From contig JASGJA010000005.1 of the NCBI GenBank assembly GCA_049840935.1, positions 62,001-126,000 on the forward strand: a DNA stretch of 64,000 nt. The letters are read 5' to 3'. Positions 8,738 through 17,758 of this stretch are shown one piece after another. This stretch comes from Mesorhizobium_G sp049840935 (GTDB lineage: Bacteria > Pseudomonadota > Alphaproteobacteria > Rhizobiales > Rhizobiaceae). Numbering within the stretch: the stretch's first letter is position 1; every line of letters starts with the position of its first letter. A program made the translations under genes and the position numbers. Under the pieces are notes generated by a model. That model was not told the DNA's origin and searched no databases. It worked only from the letters and a program-made list of their open reading frames with translations.

Positions 8738-8884
8738 CCGGCGTTACGGCATTACGGAGAAAATTTTAGTCAGAAATGAAAAAGGGTAAAAAGAGAGTTT
8801 TGCGCCAAGAAACTACGCTTCGCGTTCTCGAAATACGCGGCTACGCTGCGACCCGTTTTTTTCTCCGTAACGCCGTAACGCCGG
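8738..8884. repeat. 26-bp inverted repeat around a 95-base loop
   Basis: The left arm (8738-8763) and right arm (8859-8884) are reverse complements over 26 bases with one mismatch. Each arm contains a tandem duplication of the 8-mer GGCRTTAC. The pair lies just past the 3' end of the replication gene. It could act as an origin element, a protein-binding iteron pair, or an RNA structure at the end of the transcript. Confidence 0.7.
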
Positions 8885-8962
8885 TAATTGCGAATCGACT
8901 CCAATAAAATCAATGACTTAGCAATCCCAGTTGACCAGAGAGTCGTTCCGGCGATTCTCCGG

Positions 8963-11900
8963 TTATTTGCCGGAGTCTCCGGAACCGTCCGCATCTGCGA
9001 TAAATCGCAACAGCCAAGCCTTTTTGTTCGTTGTGGAGTCTTCCTCCATGCCAAAACTGACAAAAACGCTTCGGGTTTTAAATTGCCGCGTCGTTTCATC
9101 CTTCTCAGGTAGCGTTCGCTGCACTTTGTAACGCTTTCCGGCCAGACGGCCTAATCTACGGGACAGAAGGCTCTTGATCGAACCATCGGAACGCTTGCGG
9201 TCGGATTTTTCTATAACAGCGAATTTGCACAGACCATCCTCATAAATGACCGGCGTTAGATCGGACGTTGCGAGGGAATATGGCTCTTCACCTTTCCAGA
9301 AGGCATCCGTCAGCGTCGGGAACTTTCCATCATACCCCGGCGTGTGAACCTTATCGAAAATGGCTTGCACTGCGTCGGTAGCGTCCTGCGAGCCTTGCTC
9401 TTTCGCTTCCTTAAATTGCTTCCGGTTTTCAAGAAATCCATCGATGCCCGCACATTTGAGAACCCCGTCCATAACCCGCGCATATTCTTCGAACGATGCA
9501 AAAGAGGGGAAAACACCGTTTTCCTTCGGGGCGCTCCAGTCGGGAGTCTTGGCGATATAGTTCTGAATCAATGTCAGGCATGCCCAAATTATTTTTGGCC
9601 TGTTTGCCTTTATCCATGTAATCAGATTCGGGTGACGAAATCCGGACCGTTCCTTGGGATCATCAACGCCAGCATTGAGGAAAACCACAAGCATTCGACG
9701 CACGAAATCATCTTCCATTTCGACATGATTGCCTGTGAGGATGATCTGGGAAGTGACTTCAACTTCAACATCCTCAGTCGAACCCAGTACGCGACCAGCA
9801 ACATAACGGGACGTGATGAAAGATGGTAGTACATCACCATAAAGTCCGCTTTCCGGTATGTTATCAAACACGATAATCCGACGCCCTTTCACGGATTTCG
9901 CCAGTAGCTCTTTTCGCGTCTCTTCCGGTTTAGCCAAAGTTTGCATTGGTGCATTTCGGCCTGTAGCTATCAACGCTACCACTTCCGCAAGCAACGACGC
10001 CCCTGTCCCGGCTTCCGGCTTTTCGAAGAAATATGCGGGTGCCGGACCGTCGAAAAGATTGAATGCGAACTCATGCAAAATGGAACAAACTGCGTGCGCT
10101 CTTGAACTTTTCCCTTCCTCGCAACCCACTCGATTAATATTGTTCTGGAACGGGACCAGCGCGCCGCTACTGGCGATATCATCTGAAAACGGAAAATCGC
10201 CTAGGACTTCATTAACGAAATCCGCACTGCTTCACTGCACTCATCCTGTGAAGGATTAAGCGACACTTCCGGAATCTCGATACCGTCAAGCTGATAAAGA
10301 AATTCCGTGTCTGGATCATAGCCGGATGTTGTTCTAAGTGTCCCTTTGGCCGAATGGACTGGCGTATTGCGAACTCCGGCAAGTTCCGGAAACAAGCGTT
10401 CGCCGCAGCCCATCAGAAAATCAATGTCGGGCTGTAGCACAGGATCGCCGTCGTTCAAATTCTTAGGCTTTTCAACATAGGTCGCGGCCTTGTTGCATAC
10501 CGCCTTGAATTTCAGCTTATCGACAAACTCTAGTTCGCCATAAGCATCAACTCGCCGCACCATGCCTTTGGTCTGAAAAACGGTCGGGTCCGTGCTGTTC
10601 GCTGCGACGACAGCCTTACGCAACTCTTCCCGTCTCTGTTCGAACGGTAGCCCTTTCCTGATACGTGCGAGACCACCAGATCGCGGCGGCGCTGTTTCGC
10701 CTGCCTTGGCTGCATCCTGTACTTTGTTTTCCGCCTCATCCTCTTCCCGTTCATCGTCGGGGCGAAGATCATATTCAGCGTCATGCAGGACCGTTTCCGG
10801 TATCTCGAATACCTCAAACGCCTTGCTCAGCATATGAAGCCGGTTGCGCCCTCTACAGGCGTTGTGTGAACAATGAAAAACAAACCCTTCATCGTCCGCC
10901 GACTGCACAAATGTACCCATGTCGTCAGGGTTGCCCGGCTCGCTGTGTTCATCATCGTACGGGCAGGCCACGCTTAGTTTTATACTGGTGTAATCGTCTG
11001 CGCCTCTTCGTATGTGGTCGGTGGCATGTTGCCGCCAGATATTTGCAATATCGAAGCTGAGCGCCCGTTTGCCCTCCCATTCGGTTAGGTCAACGCCACC
11101 GGGGGACCGAACCGTTTCTCTCCCGCCAAGATCGTTTCCGACTTGCGAGAATGGATCATCGGACTGCTTGCCCTTGTCATAGGCTTCCGTAATTTCATCG
11201 AAATCAAGAATGCGCCCGGCGCTGAGTTTGATCGCCCAGTTGTCATTACCTTTTTTGTGACGGGGGAGGTAAAAAAGACGGGAAGGGTCGCGCGCCGCAC
11301 GATCAATTTCCACGCCGAACATTCTTCCCAGCCCCAGCGCTTTCGCAGAAAACCTTTCAATGACTTTCCGCTGCTCGCCGAGTTGCTGGGCGTAAACATA
11401 CGGACGGGCCAAGGGAACCACGATGCGAAATTTTTCTATTGGCCTCGTACGTACAATCAGCTTGAGGCCATCGCTGTGTTCTTTCGTTTCGAACGTCGCG
11501 CTATCGATGACGGAAGCGACATATTTCCCTTCCGATTTAAGATACTCGCGGACTGCTTCCGTGGTCGGCTGTTCAGGATCACGTCCGTTCGCGTTCGCCC
11601 ACTTCCAAAAGCGGTCGTGCGCGATTTCTATTTTGGTCGTGCCGGAATTGTAGGTTGTGTACATCAATGCGCTGATGTTTAGCGCTCGAATCTGCTTGAA
11701 CGTTTTTTCGAACGAACTGCCATCATCGATGTCAAGTCCGAAAGCAAAGTTGGAAATCACGTTGGATTTGGTACGCTTTCGAGACTTGCCAAGCGCTCCG
11801 GTTACGAAACTCCGGCCCTCCTTTTTACCTACAAGATGCTTTGACAAAACACCTTTGAAAACTTCGATAAACGGGGCAGGGTCTGCGGTGTACCATTCCT

Positions 11901-12558
11901 TAGCGAATGAGTTTTCCGCAACGCTAATAACCATCGGGAGGTTCGCCAATTCGTCGGAGATGTTCCCGAACACAAGGGCGTCGTTAATTTTCGCGGTTGA
12001 CTCTTCCTCGTATTCACCAGTCGATTCCGCTGACTGGGTGGACTTCAAAACTTCAAACGCGGGCAGTGCGGATTCAATCTCCGTATTACCATATCGCGGA
12101 AACGGAAACGGACTGCACAGGTACCAACCCGCAAGCGGAAGTGGTGTTTCTGAACTCAACAGTCTCGCCAGTTCGGTTCCCTGCACCTTTTCAATCAGCT
12201 TGGCGAATTCCTCCTTACCGCACGCCAAAATATACCCCACGACGCGCGCGCCGTTGGCGTGTTTCAGTGTGAAGGATGGAGGGAAGAAATCAATGGCTGC
12301 GTAACCGGCTGGATATTCGAGGCAGAACACAGAAGCATCAAAACGATTCTCAGGTGGAGGACCTACGTAAATCGGGCCTTTAGCCTGAGCTAGCCAATCA
12401 TTTATGGCCAGCATCTGTTTAAGCGTGAAGATTTTTGCGGCGTCTTTTTCCGCACCGTTGTCGTCAAAGATCAGGTCGCCTTTATAGGCTGGGAAAACGG
12501 CCTTGAGGAAGGCTTTCAGGTCGGTTGTGCTACTCGCTACAGAACTCATATACGTCAT
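8963..12558 (-). CDS. Primase/helicase-type replication protein, frameshifted
   Basis: One gene split by a shift near 10218-10220: adding one base to a short A run (T on the coding strand) turns the early stop after AVRIS into AVRIFVNEVLGDFPF and joins both halves into about 1198 residues. The first half has a primase-like core (KFRIVVPLARPY, RDPSRLFYLPRHK) and a zinc-finger-like segment (SVACPYDDEHSE, then FHCSHNACRGRNRLHML). The second half is an AAA-like helicase part with FEKPEAGTGASLL, LIATGRNAPM and a Walker-B-like RRIIVFDNIPE. The Walker A loop reads GTGAS, without the usual lysine. This plan matches phage- and plasmid-encoded replication proteins such as the P4 alpha type. Start at 12558 follows AAGG; a later ATG lies at 12549. 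Confidence 0.7.
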
Positions 12559-12754
12559 TCCTTGCCCTTCTCTGGGGCACAAAGAACCGTTGCTGGAAGC
12601 GGCGCTTCCTGCTTGGCAGTTTTCAGTTTGACGTGGAGTTTTATGCGGTTCTCATCACGTCGATGGTTTGATTGCGGATCGGAGAGGCCGGGACGCTTTT
12701 GACGCCCCGGCTTTGAGAGAGGCATTGCTGCCTTGTGACAAGTCCGCAATCGCG

Positions 12755-12783
12755 TACATACGCCGATATGTCGATTTTGTCAA
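12755..12783 (-). promoter_or_regulatory. Predicted promoter of the replication gene
   Basis: Minus strand TTGACA (12778-12783), a 17-base spacer and TATGTA (12755-12760), about 200 bases before the replication gene. The upstream-plus-35 stretch TTTTACTTGACA is identical to that of the promoter at 364-392. Confidence 0.6.
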
Positions 12784-12804
12784 GTAAAATTGTTAACCAT
12801 TATA

Positions 12805-12846
12805 ATATTGCATCCTGCAATATATGAATATTGCTGGATGCAATAT
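12805..12846. promoter_or_regulatory. Two tandem 19-bp palindromes, likely operator
   Basis: ATATTGCA-TCC-TGCAATAT (12805-12823) and ATATTGC-TGGAT-GCAATAT (12828-12846) are both perfect in their arms and separated by 4 bases, with centres 23 bases apart, about two helical turns. The second is nearly the reverse complement of the first. They lie just upstream of the replication-gene promoter and look like binding sites for a dimeric regulator or initiator. No obvious regulator gene is seen nearby. Confidence 0.65.
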
Positions 12847-12941
12847 TGACCCATGACTAGATGCATTCTTGAAGTGGCAGTCTAGAGAACCAGACTTGCC
12901 ACTCTCCTTGCTACGGCGTAGGACTCCGTAGCGAGAATTAC

Positions 12942-13301
12942 TTAGCCAATCATGTTCACAACCGATACCGTCTCAATCACAATTCTCTTGAGCAAGGTGG
13001 CGGACGTGGTTGCATCTATTTTGCCAAGTTTGTCGAGCGGTAAATAAGCAGCGAATCGGCCATCAACTGGACGTGGAAGGGACAGCGATTTTCGCCCGCA
13101 CGGGGCGGTATATTCCAGATCGACAACTTCACCCTTGTATTCAAGCATCACCATCAGAAGCTCCCCGGATCGATGCTCAGTGCGATAGCTATACAAGGGA
13201 TTGAGACCCACCTTTACATGAGGCTCATTCCCCATGAGCCTCGCATATTTAAGTAGGACGCCTGAGTTGATGAAGGTGGCGAGGTCGCGATTATAGGCCA
13301 T
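12942..13301 (-). CDS. Unknown island protein
   Basis: 119 residues, mixed alpha/beta, no signal peptide or membrane segment. Notable parts are NSGVLLKYARLMGNEPHVKVG and MLEYKGEVVDLEYTAPCGRKS. Its start codon overlaps the stop of the gene at 13301-13648 by one base (TGATG), so the two are almost certainly translationally coupled and made together. I recognise no family. Downstream on the same strand lie the tandem palindromes and the replication gene. Confidence 0.55.
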   Translation of the reverse strand: MAYNRDLATFINSGVLLKYARLMGNEPHVKVGLNPLYSYRTEHRSGELLMVMLEYKGEVVDLEYTAPCGRKSLSLPRPVDGRFAAYLPLDKLGKIDATTSATLLKRIVIETVSVVNMIG

Positions 13302-13648
13302 CAGAGCAATCCAGACGCGCTGAATTTTACGTGCCGGACTATGCCGTCACACACGGCGTCGATGGCTTCTTTCGCCGCTGCATCGATGTTACGGCCTTGG
13401 CCTGATACCATAACTGTTGAAGCGAAAGACTTTCCTTTGTTCTCAACGCGAAACGGGACGTTCAATCGGACTTCAATATCGTTGGCCTCATATCCCACTG
13501 CCATGAGTTCAACTCTAAGTTCTGTTTTAGCAAAACCATATCGTAGGAGCGTTTTTGAAAGCTTCTTATTAATGTTCGGAAGATTCCATCTGATCGATAC
13601 GCCTTCTTGATCTACAGGCGTGGGTTTGAATACGACGCGGGTTGTCAT
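13301..13648 (-). CDS. Unknown island protein, coupled to the next gene
   Basis: 115 residues, soluble. It begins MTTRVVFKPTPVDQEGVSIRW and contains NVPFRVENKGKSFASTVMVSGQGRN and AAKEAIDAVCDGIVRHV, a strand-rich middle with a C-terminal helix. No known family recognised. It overlaps the next gene by one base and has a promoter-like sequence (13787-13814) about 140 bases upstream. It is the last gene of the island before the chromosomal fsr-like gene. Confidence 0.55.
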   Translation of the reverse strand: MTTRVVFKPTPVDQEGVSIRWNLPNINKKLSKTLLRYGFAKTELRVELMAVGYEANDIEVRLNVPFRVENKGKSFASTVMVSGQGRNIDAAAKEAIDAVCDGIVRHVKFSASGLL

Positions 13649-14200
13649 GCGGATGCGCTTTCTGCACGCCGAATGGCGCGCGCTAGAATAGATTGAATTT
13701 TGAGTGAAAGAAGCTGCCCCGCAGCCCGCGCATCGCCCCGCGATGCTATAAATCGGGAGTTCTGGACTCGACCGATTTATTGTTAAAGATTACACGAATT
13801 CGAATCTTTGTCAAGATTTACACTATTCAACGGCTCACTGTAAGGCAATATTGTTGCTTTACTTGAAGGATATTCCGAGTGGAGAGACCTGTCTGCCCTC
13901 AGCCCTGATCACCCAAGCTCACCACAATGAGAGTCCGTGTTCAGGACTCACACCATTAAATCAACTCGGCACTTAATAGCCTTGCCTTACTGTATCAGGA
14001 AGTGTATCAGGAAATCAGGCGTTTCGCCGTATATGAAACATTAGTGAACCTGTGTAGCGTTCCTAAAAAGATAGGAAAAACAATCATCTAACTGGAATAT
14101 TAGGAAATCATAAAATCATTATGGTGCCTATTCACCTAAGCGGCACCAGTTTCATCAAATGAAATCATCTGGCTACGGCGCTTGAATCTCCAGCCTGAGT
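13649..14200. other. AT-rich right border of the island
   Basis: About 550 bases without a gene. It contains a promoter-like sequence at its left, a GAGTCC/GGACTC hairpin near 13932-13950, a tandem repeat TGTATCAGGA (13991-14000 and 14003-14012), a TGGTGCC/GGCACCA inverted repeat (14122-14128 and 14142-14148) and the small palindrome TTTCATCAAATGAAA near 14150. The change from AT-rich island DNA to GC-rich chromosome happens here, so the right junction of the island is likely within 14000-14180. The exact attachment sequence cannot be identified. Confidence 0.5.
13787..13814 (-). promoter_or_regulatory. Possible promoter of the coupled island genes
   Basis: Minus strand TTGACA (13809-13814), a 16-base spacer and TAATCT (13787-13792). 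The -35 matches consensus; the -10 is weak. A CGAATTCG palindrome lies in the spacer. Confidence 0.4.
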
Positions 14201-15409
14201 TCAGCGACTATCCTCGATTCTTGGCAGGAACCACGTCAGCAGCCCAGCAAGCGGCAGGAAAGCGCAAATCTGATACACGCTTTCAATGCCAATGCTATCC
14301 GCAAGTCCTCCCAAGATTGCCGCCGCAATTCCGCCAAGCCCGAAATTCAGCCCATAAAACAGCCCGCCGATCAACCCGATGCGGTTTGGTACAAGTTCCA
14401 TCGCGTAGATCAGGATCGAGGCAAAAGCGCTTGCCATAATCAGATTGATCAAAACCGTGAGAACACCCGTCCAGAACAGGTCCGCGTAAGGCAACAGAAG
14501 CGTGAACGGAAGCGGTCCCAGGACGGAAATCCAGATAATGCGATAGCGCCCAATCCTGTCGCCAATGATTCCGCCAATAAGCGCCCCCGCAGCAGATGCC
14601 ACCAGAAACACAAAAAGCATAAGTTGCGATGCCTGGATCGAAACTCCGAAACGATCGATCAGATAGAAGGTGTAAAACGACCTGAAGCTCTCGCCATAGG
14701 CATTCTTCGAAAACATCAGTAGCGTAAGTACGGTAAGTCCAAGCGCAATCGTTGCCGTCGAGTGCGTTTGGCGTTTTATTGCGCTTCCTGCGAGGGCGGC
14801 TTGCGCGGCCTCGATGTGTTTACGGATCTCAACGTGCTTGCTGGCGGTCCAGATCATCAGGACCATTGCGAGCAACGCCAAGACCGAAAACCATGCAAGG
14901 CTTGATTGACCACGCGGCACTATGATGAGCGCTGCCAACAGCGGCCCCAATGCTCCCCCTGTCTGGCCGCCAACCTGAAAAAGCCCTTGTGCCAAGCCCT
15001 GCCGACCTCCCGACGCATGACGCGCCATACGCGTCGCCTCCGGGTGAAAGATCGATGACCCTATGCCTATGCACCCTACCGACAGCAGGATAAAGCTATA
15101 GCTCGAAGCGAAGGCCAGCCCGACAAGACCGGCAAGGGTGAACGTCATTCCGACAACCGTCGAATAGGGCATCGGGCGCTTGTCTGTGACGTAACCGACG
15201 ACAGGCTGCAGCAAGGAACCGGCAATCTGGAAGGTGAGTGTAATCATTCCAATCTGCACGAAATCCAGCGCATATGTGTTCTTAATGATCGGATAGATCG
15301 CCGGAATAAGCGATTGCATCAGGTCATTGAGGAGATGCGTCGCACTGAGGATCAGCAGCACGGCCAGATGCGTTTGCGGTTTTGTAGCTGCAGCAGACGG
15401 AGCGTTCAT
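14201..15409 (-). CDS. fsr: Fosmidomycin-resistance-type MFS exporter
   Basis: 402 residues from MNAPSAAATKPQ; a longer start at 15490 lacks support. Twelve membrane segments of the major facilitator superfamily are visible, with family motifs HLLNDLMQSLIPAIYP, GSSIFHPEATRMAR, GLFQVGGQTGGALGP and a DRIGRY loop. These match Fsr of E. coli and its relatives, which export fosmidomycin or related drugs at the inner membrane by proton antiport. This is the first chromosomal gene to the right of the island and is transcribed toward it. Confidence 0.85.
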   Translation of the reverse strand: MNAPSAAATKPQTHLAVLLILSATHLLNDLMQSLIPAIYPIIKNTYALDFVQIGMITLTFQIAGSLLQPVVGYVTDKRPMPYSTVVGMTFTLAGLVGLAFASSYSFILLSVGCIGIGSSIFHPEATRMARHASGGRQGLAQGLFQVGGQTGGALGPLLAALIIVPRGQSSLAWFSVLALLAMVLMIWTASKHVEIRKHIEAAQAALAGSAIKRQTHSTATIALGLTVLTLLMFSKNAYGESFRSFYTFYLIDRFGVSIQASQLMLFVFLVASAAGALIGGIIGDRIGRYRIIWISVLGPLPFTLLLPYADLFWTGVLTVLINLIMASAFASILIYAMELVPNRIGLIGGLFYGLNFGLGGIAAAILGGLADSIGIESVYQICAFLPLAGLLTWFLPRIEDSR

Positions 15410-15628
15410 GACAGGCGAATAAAATCTCGATAGGTTTTTTGGCAAGCCAGCTAACATCAGACGCCTTACCGAACACACAATACGCCACACTGGATTATCC
15501 GGTTCTCCAGAGTAAATTCAGAGATCAGAATATCTGCACTTTAAACGGCAAACTGGATGGCCGGTGCTGTATGCTGTTCGATGTTGATTGCTGGAGAACC
15601 AATGTCGAGCTGCGGGAAAAGAGGATAG

Positions 15629-16222
15629 ATGGATAAATCAGGCATATTGGCGCACGATCTGTTCCCGCATATTCGTATCGTGATGGGCATGATTATCGGC
15701 CTCGGCGTTACCCGCTTGCTGGCCGGTGTTGCACGCATAATTCAGCATCCGGGTCAATATAAGCTCTACATTGTCCATCTGGCATGGGTGGCGTCGGTTC
15801 TGCTTATGCTTATCCATTTCTGGTGGTGGGAGTTCGACCTCTACGCAGTGCAAAGCTGGACGTTCGGGAAATATCTCTTCCTGATCTGTTATTCATTCGT
15901 GCTGTTCATGCTGACTGCATTTCTGTTTCCCGAATCGATGCGAGACTACTTCAGCTATGAGGACTATTTTTATTCCATCAGGCCGTGGTTTTTCGGCTTA
16001 CTGGCACTGTCCTATCTCCTCGACATCATGGACACGCTTCTGAAAGGGCCGGCGCATTTCGCGCATTTCGGAAACGAGTTCCTTATCCGTACGCCAGTAC
16101 TCGTTGCGGCTTGCGCCGTGGCTATTTTAACAACCAACCGCCGATTTCACCTGACACTGGTTCTGGCAATTATCGCCTATCAGGTTTCATGGATTCTACG
16201 GCTGTTCGACACACTGATTTGA
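15629..16222 (+). CDS. Polytopic membrane protein of unknown function
   Basis: 197 residues with about six hydrophobic segments (for example IVMGMIIGLGVTRLLAGVA, LLMLIHFWWWEF, YLFLICYSFVLFMLTAFLF). The FWWWEF and FPESMRDYF parts are distinctive and such proteins recur in proteobacterial genomes as uncharacterised integral membrane proteins. It begins about 220 bases from the divergent fsr gene. No function can be assigned. Confidence 0.7.
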   Translation: MDKSGILAHDLFPHIRIVMGMIIGLGVTRLLAGVARIIQHPGQYKLYIVHLAWVASVLLMLIHFWWWEFDLYAVQSWTFGKYLFLICYSFVLFMLTAFLFPESMRDYFSYEDYFYSIRPWFFGLLALSYLLDIMDTLLKGPAHFAHFGNEFLIRTPVLVAACAVAILTTNRRFHLTLVLAIIAYQVSWILRLFDTLI

Positions 16223-16321
16223 TGGGCCGGTCGCCGTGATCGCTCGACTTGGTGATCAATTGTCGGAACACGATGCTCTCATTCGTCCTTTCGGCAAGAC
16301 GCAAAAGTCGGAGCAATCACG

Positions 16322-16999
16322 ATGAACACCACCATCACAGCTTTTCAGCAATCTCCGGATCAGGGCGCTGGCCAGGCCCGCGACGTGCGCGTGCGCTGGG
16401 CTTTCGAAGAGGTGGGCCAGCCCTATGATGTGCGCCTCGTCACATTCGCGGAAATGAAGGAACCCGCACATCGCGGGCTACAACCATTCGGGCAGATTCC
16501 GACATATGAGGAAGGCGATCTGACACTGTTTGAAACAGGGGCGATCGTGCTGCACATTGCGCAAAATCATCCCGGCCTGTTGCCGACGGAACCGACCGCG
16601 CGAGGGCGGGCGATTGCATGGATTTTTGCAGCGCTGAACACGATAGAGCCGCCCATCGTTGAGCGCGAAGCCGCCGAATTTCTGGAGAATGACAAAGCTT
16701 GGTATGAGCAACGCCTCGGAATGGTGGAGGATCGCATCCGCGCGCGGCTGAAAGACTTGTCCAACTGGCTTGGCGACAAGGACTGGCTGGAAGGCGAATT
16801 CAGCGCCGGGGATTTGATGATGGTGACAGTGCTGCGCAGGCTGAAAGGTTCAGATGTTCTGGCTGAATATCCGAGCCTCGTGGCCTATTCCAAGCGAGGC
16901 GAAGGGCGACCGGCATTCAAGCGTGCATTCGAGGCGCAATTGGCAGTTTTTAAAGAGTTCGACCAAGCGTCAATCGACGCGATGACTTTCCGCAAGTGA
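16322..16999 (+). CDS. Glutathione S-transferase family protein
   Basis: 225 residues. The N-terminal thioredoxin-like half has ARDVRVRWAFEEVGQPYDV, GQIPTYEEGDLTLFETGAIVLHIA (the cis-Pro and ES/ET glutathione-binding region), followed by an all-helical C-terminal half with WLEGEFSAGDLMMVTVL, the usual GST C-terminal N-cap motif. It would conjugate or reduce hydrophobic electrophiles using glutathione in the cytoplasm; the substrate is unknown. Its 3' end overlaps the convergent btuD gene by 30 bases. Confidence 0.85.
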   Translation: MNTTITAFQQSPDQGAGQARDVRVRWAFEEVGQPYDVRLVTFAEMKEPAHRGLQPFGQIPTYEEGDLTLFETGAIVLHIAQNHPGLLPTEPTARGRAIAWIFAALNTIEPPIVEREAAEFLENDKAWYEQRLGMVEDRIRARLKDLSNWLGDKDWLEGEFSAGDLMMVTVLRRLKGSDVLAEYPSLVAYSKRGEGRPAFKRAFEAQLAVFKEFDQASIDAMTFRK

Positions 17000-17758
17000 G
17001 AGCGGTTGGACGACCATCTGGCCCTCTGCTGTCGTGATGAATGCGTTGATGCCATAGATCGTACGGAGGCGGTCTGGCGTCAGCACCTCGGCAGGTGTGC
17101 CATCGGCGATGACCCGACCCTTGTCGAGCAGAATGACACGCGTGCAGCAGGCCGCGGCCAAGCCGAGATCATGAGATGATGCAATTACGCTTTTGCCTTC
17201 TCGCGCGAGGCTGGCGAAGGTCGACATAAGAGAGAGGTTGTGCGCCGGATCAAGGCCCGCCATCGGCTCGTCGGCCAGGAGAAGCGGCGTTTCCTGCGCG
17301 AGTGCTCGCGCGACAAGCACGCGGGCGCGTTCACCACCGGACAATTGGTTGATCGGCCTGTCACGGAAGGCATCGACATCCATGCGGCGCATGGCGGCGC
17401 TGACGGCCTCCAAATCGTTTGGGCGAAGGGATGAGAAGGCCGGCAAATATGGCGAGCGACCAAGCGCGACGAGGGTTTCGACGGGAATGTTCCAAGCAAT
17501 GTCGCGGTCCTGCGGCAGAAACGCCAGCTTGAGCGCGCACTTCGCGGTAGGGATGCCGGTGCTTGACTGACCATCAATCGAGATTGAGCCAGAGTATGGC
17601 AGGATTCCCGCAAGCGCGCGCAGCAGCGAGGATTTGCCCGCACCGTTTGGACCGACAAGCCCGATGAACTCGCCGGGCGCGACATCGAAGCTGATGCTGT
17701 TGACCACGTCCCGATTGCCGAGCCGGATTGTGAGGTCTTTGACGGAAAGCAGCGTCAT
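16970..17758 (-). CDS. btuD: Vitamin B12/iron-chelate ABC transporter ATP-binding protein
   Basis: 262 residues from the ATG at 17758, which overlaps the permease stop by four bases. It has Walker A (GPNGAGKSS), Q-loop (FLPQDRDIAW), signature (LSGGERARV), Walker B (PLLLADEPMAG) and H-loop (SSHDLG). This is the BtuD/FecE/FhuC subfamily. Together with the permease and binding protein it powers uptake of a large chelate across the inner membrane. The riboswitch in front of the operon points to cobalamin as substrate. Confidence 0.85.
   Translation of the reverse strand: MTLLSVKDLTIRLGNRDVVNSISFDVAPGEFIGLVGPNGAGKSSLLRALAGILPYSGSISIDGQSSTGIPTAKCALKLAFLPQDRDIAWNIPVETLVALGRSPYLPAFSSLRPNDLEAVSAAMRRMDVDAFRDRPINQLSGGERARVLVARALAQETPLLLADEPMAGLDPAHNLSLMSTFASLAREGKSVIASSHDLGLAAACCTRVILLDKGRVIADGTPAEVLTPDRLRTIYGINAFITTAEGQMVVQPLSLAESHRVD

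Larger units (their letters stand above)
8147..8962. other. Repeat-rich intergenic region beside the replication gene
   Basis: About 800 bases with no convincing gene. It holds a short hairpin (8294-8314), nested inverted repeats (8371-8608), four CGGCT boxes (8422, 8431, 8475, 8485), an AT-rich tract around 8680-8735 and a 26-bp inverted repeat (8738-8763 and 8859-8884). The combination of repeats, an AT-rich tract and a neighbouring primase/helicase gene is what replication origins of plasmids and satellite phages look like. That role is inferred. Confidence 0.5.

Noticed and set aside
14122..14148. TGGTGCC...GGCACCA, resembling a tRNA 3' end as an island attachment site
   Set aside because: No T-arm or anticodon arm can be folded nearby; it is only a 7-bp inverted repeat.
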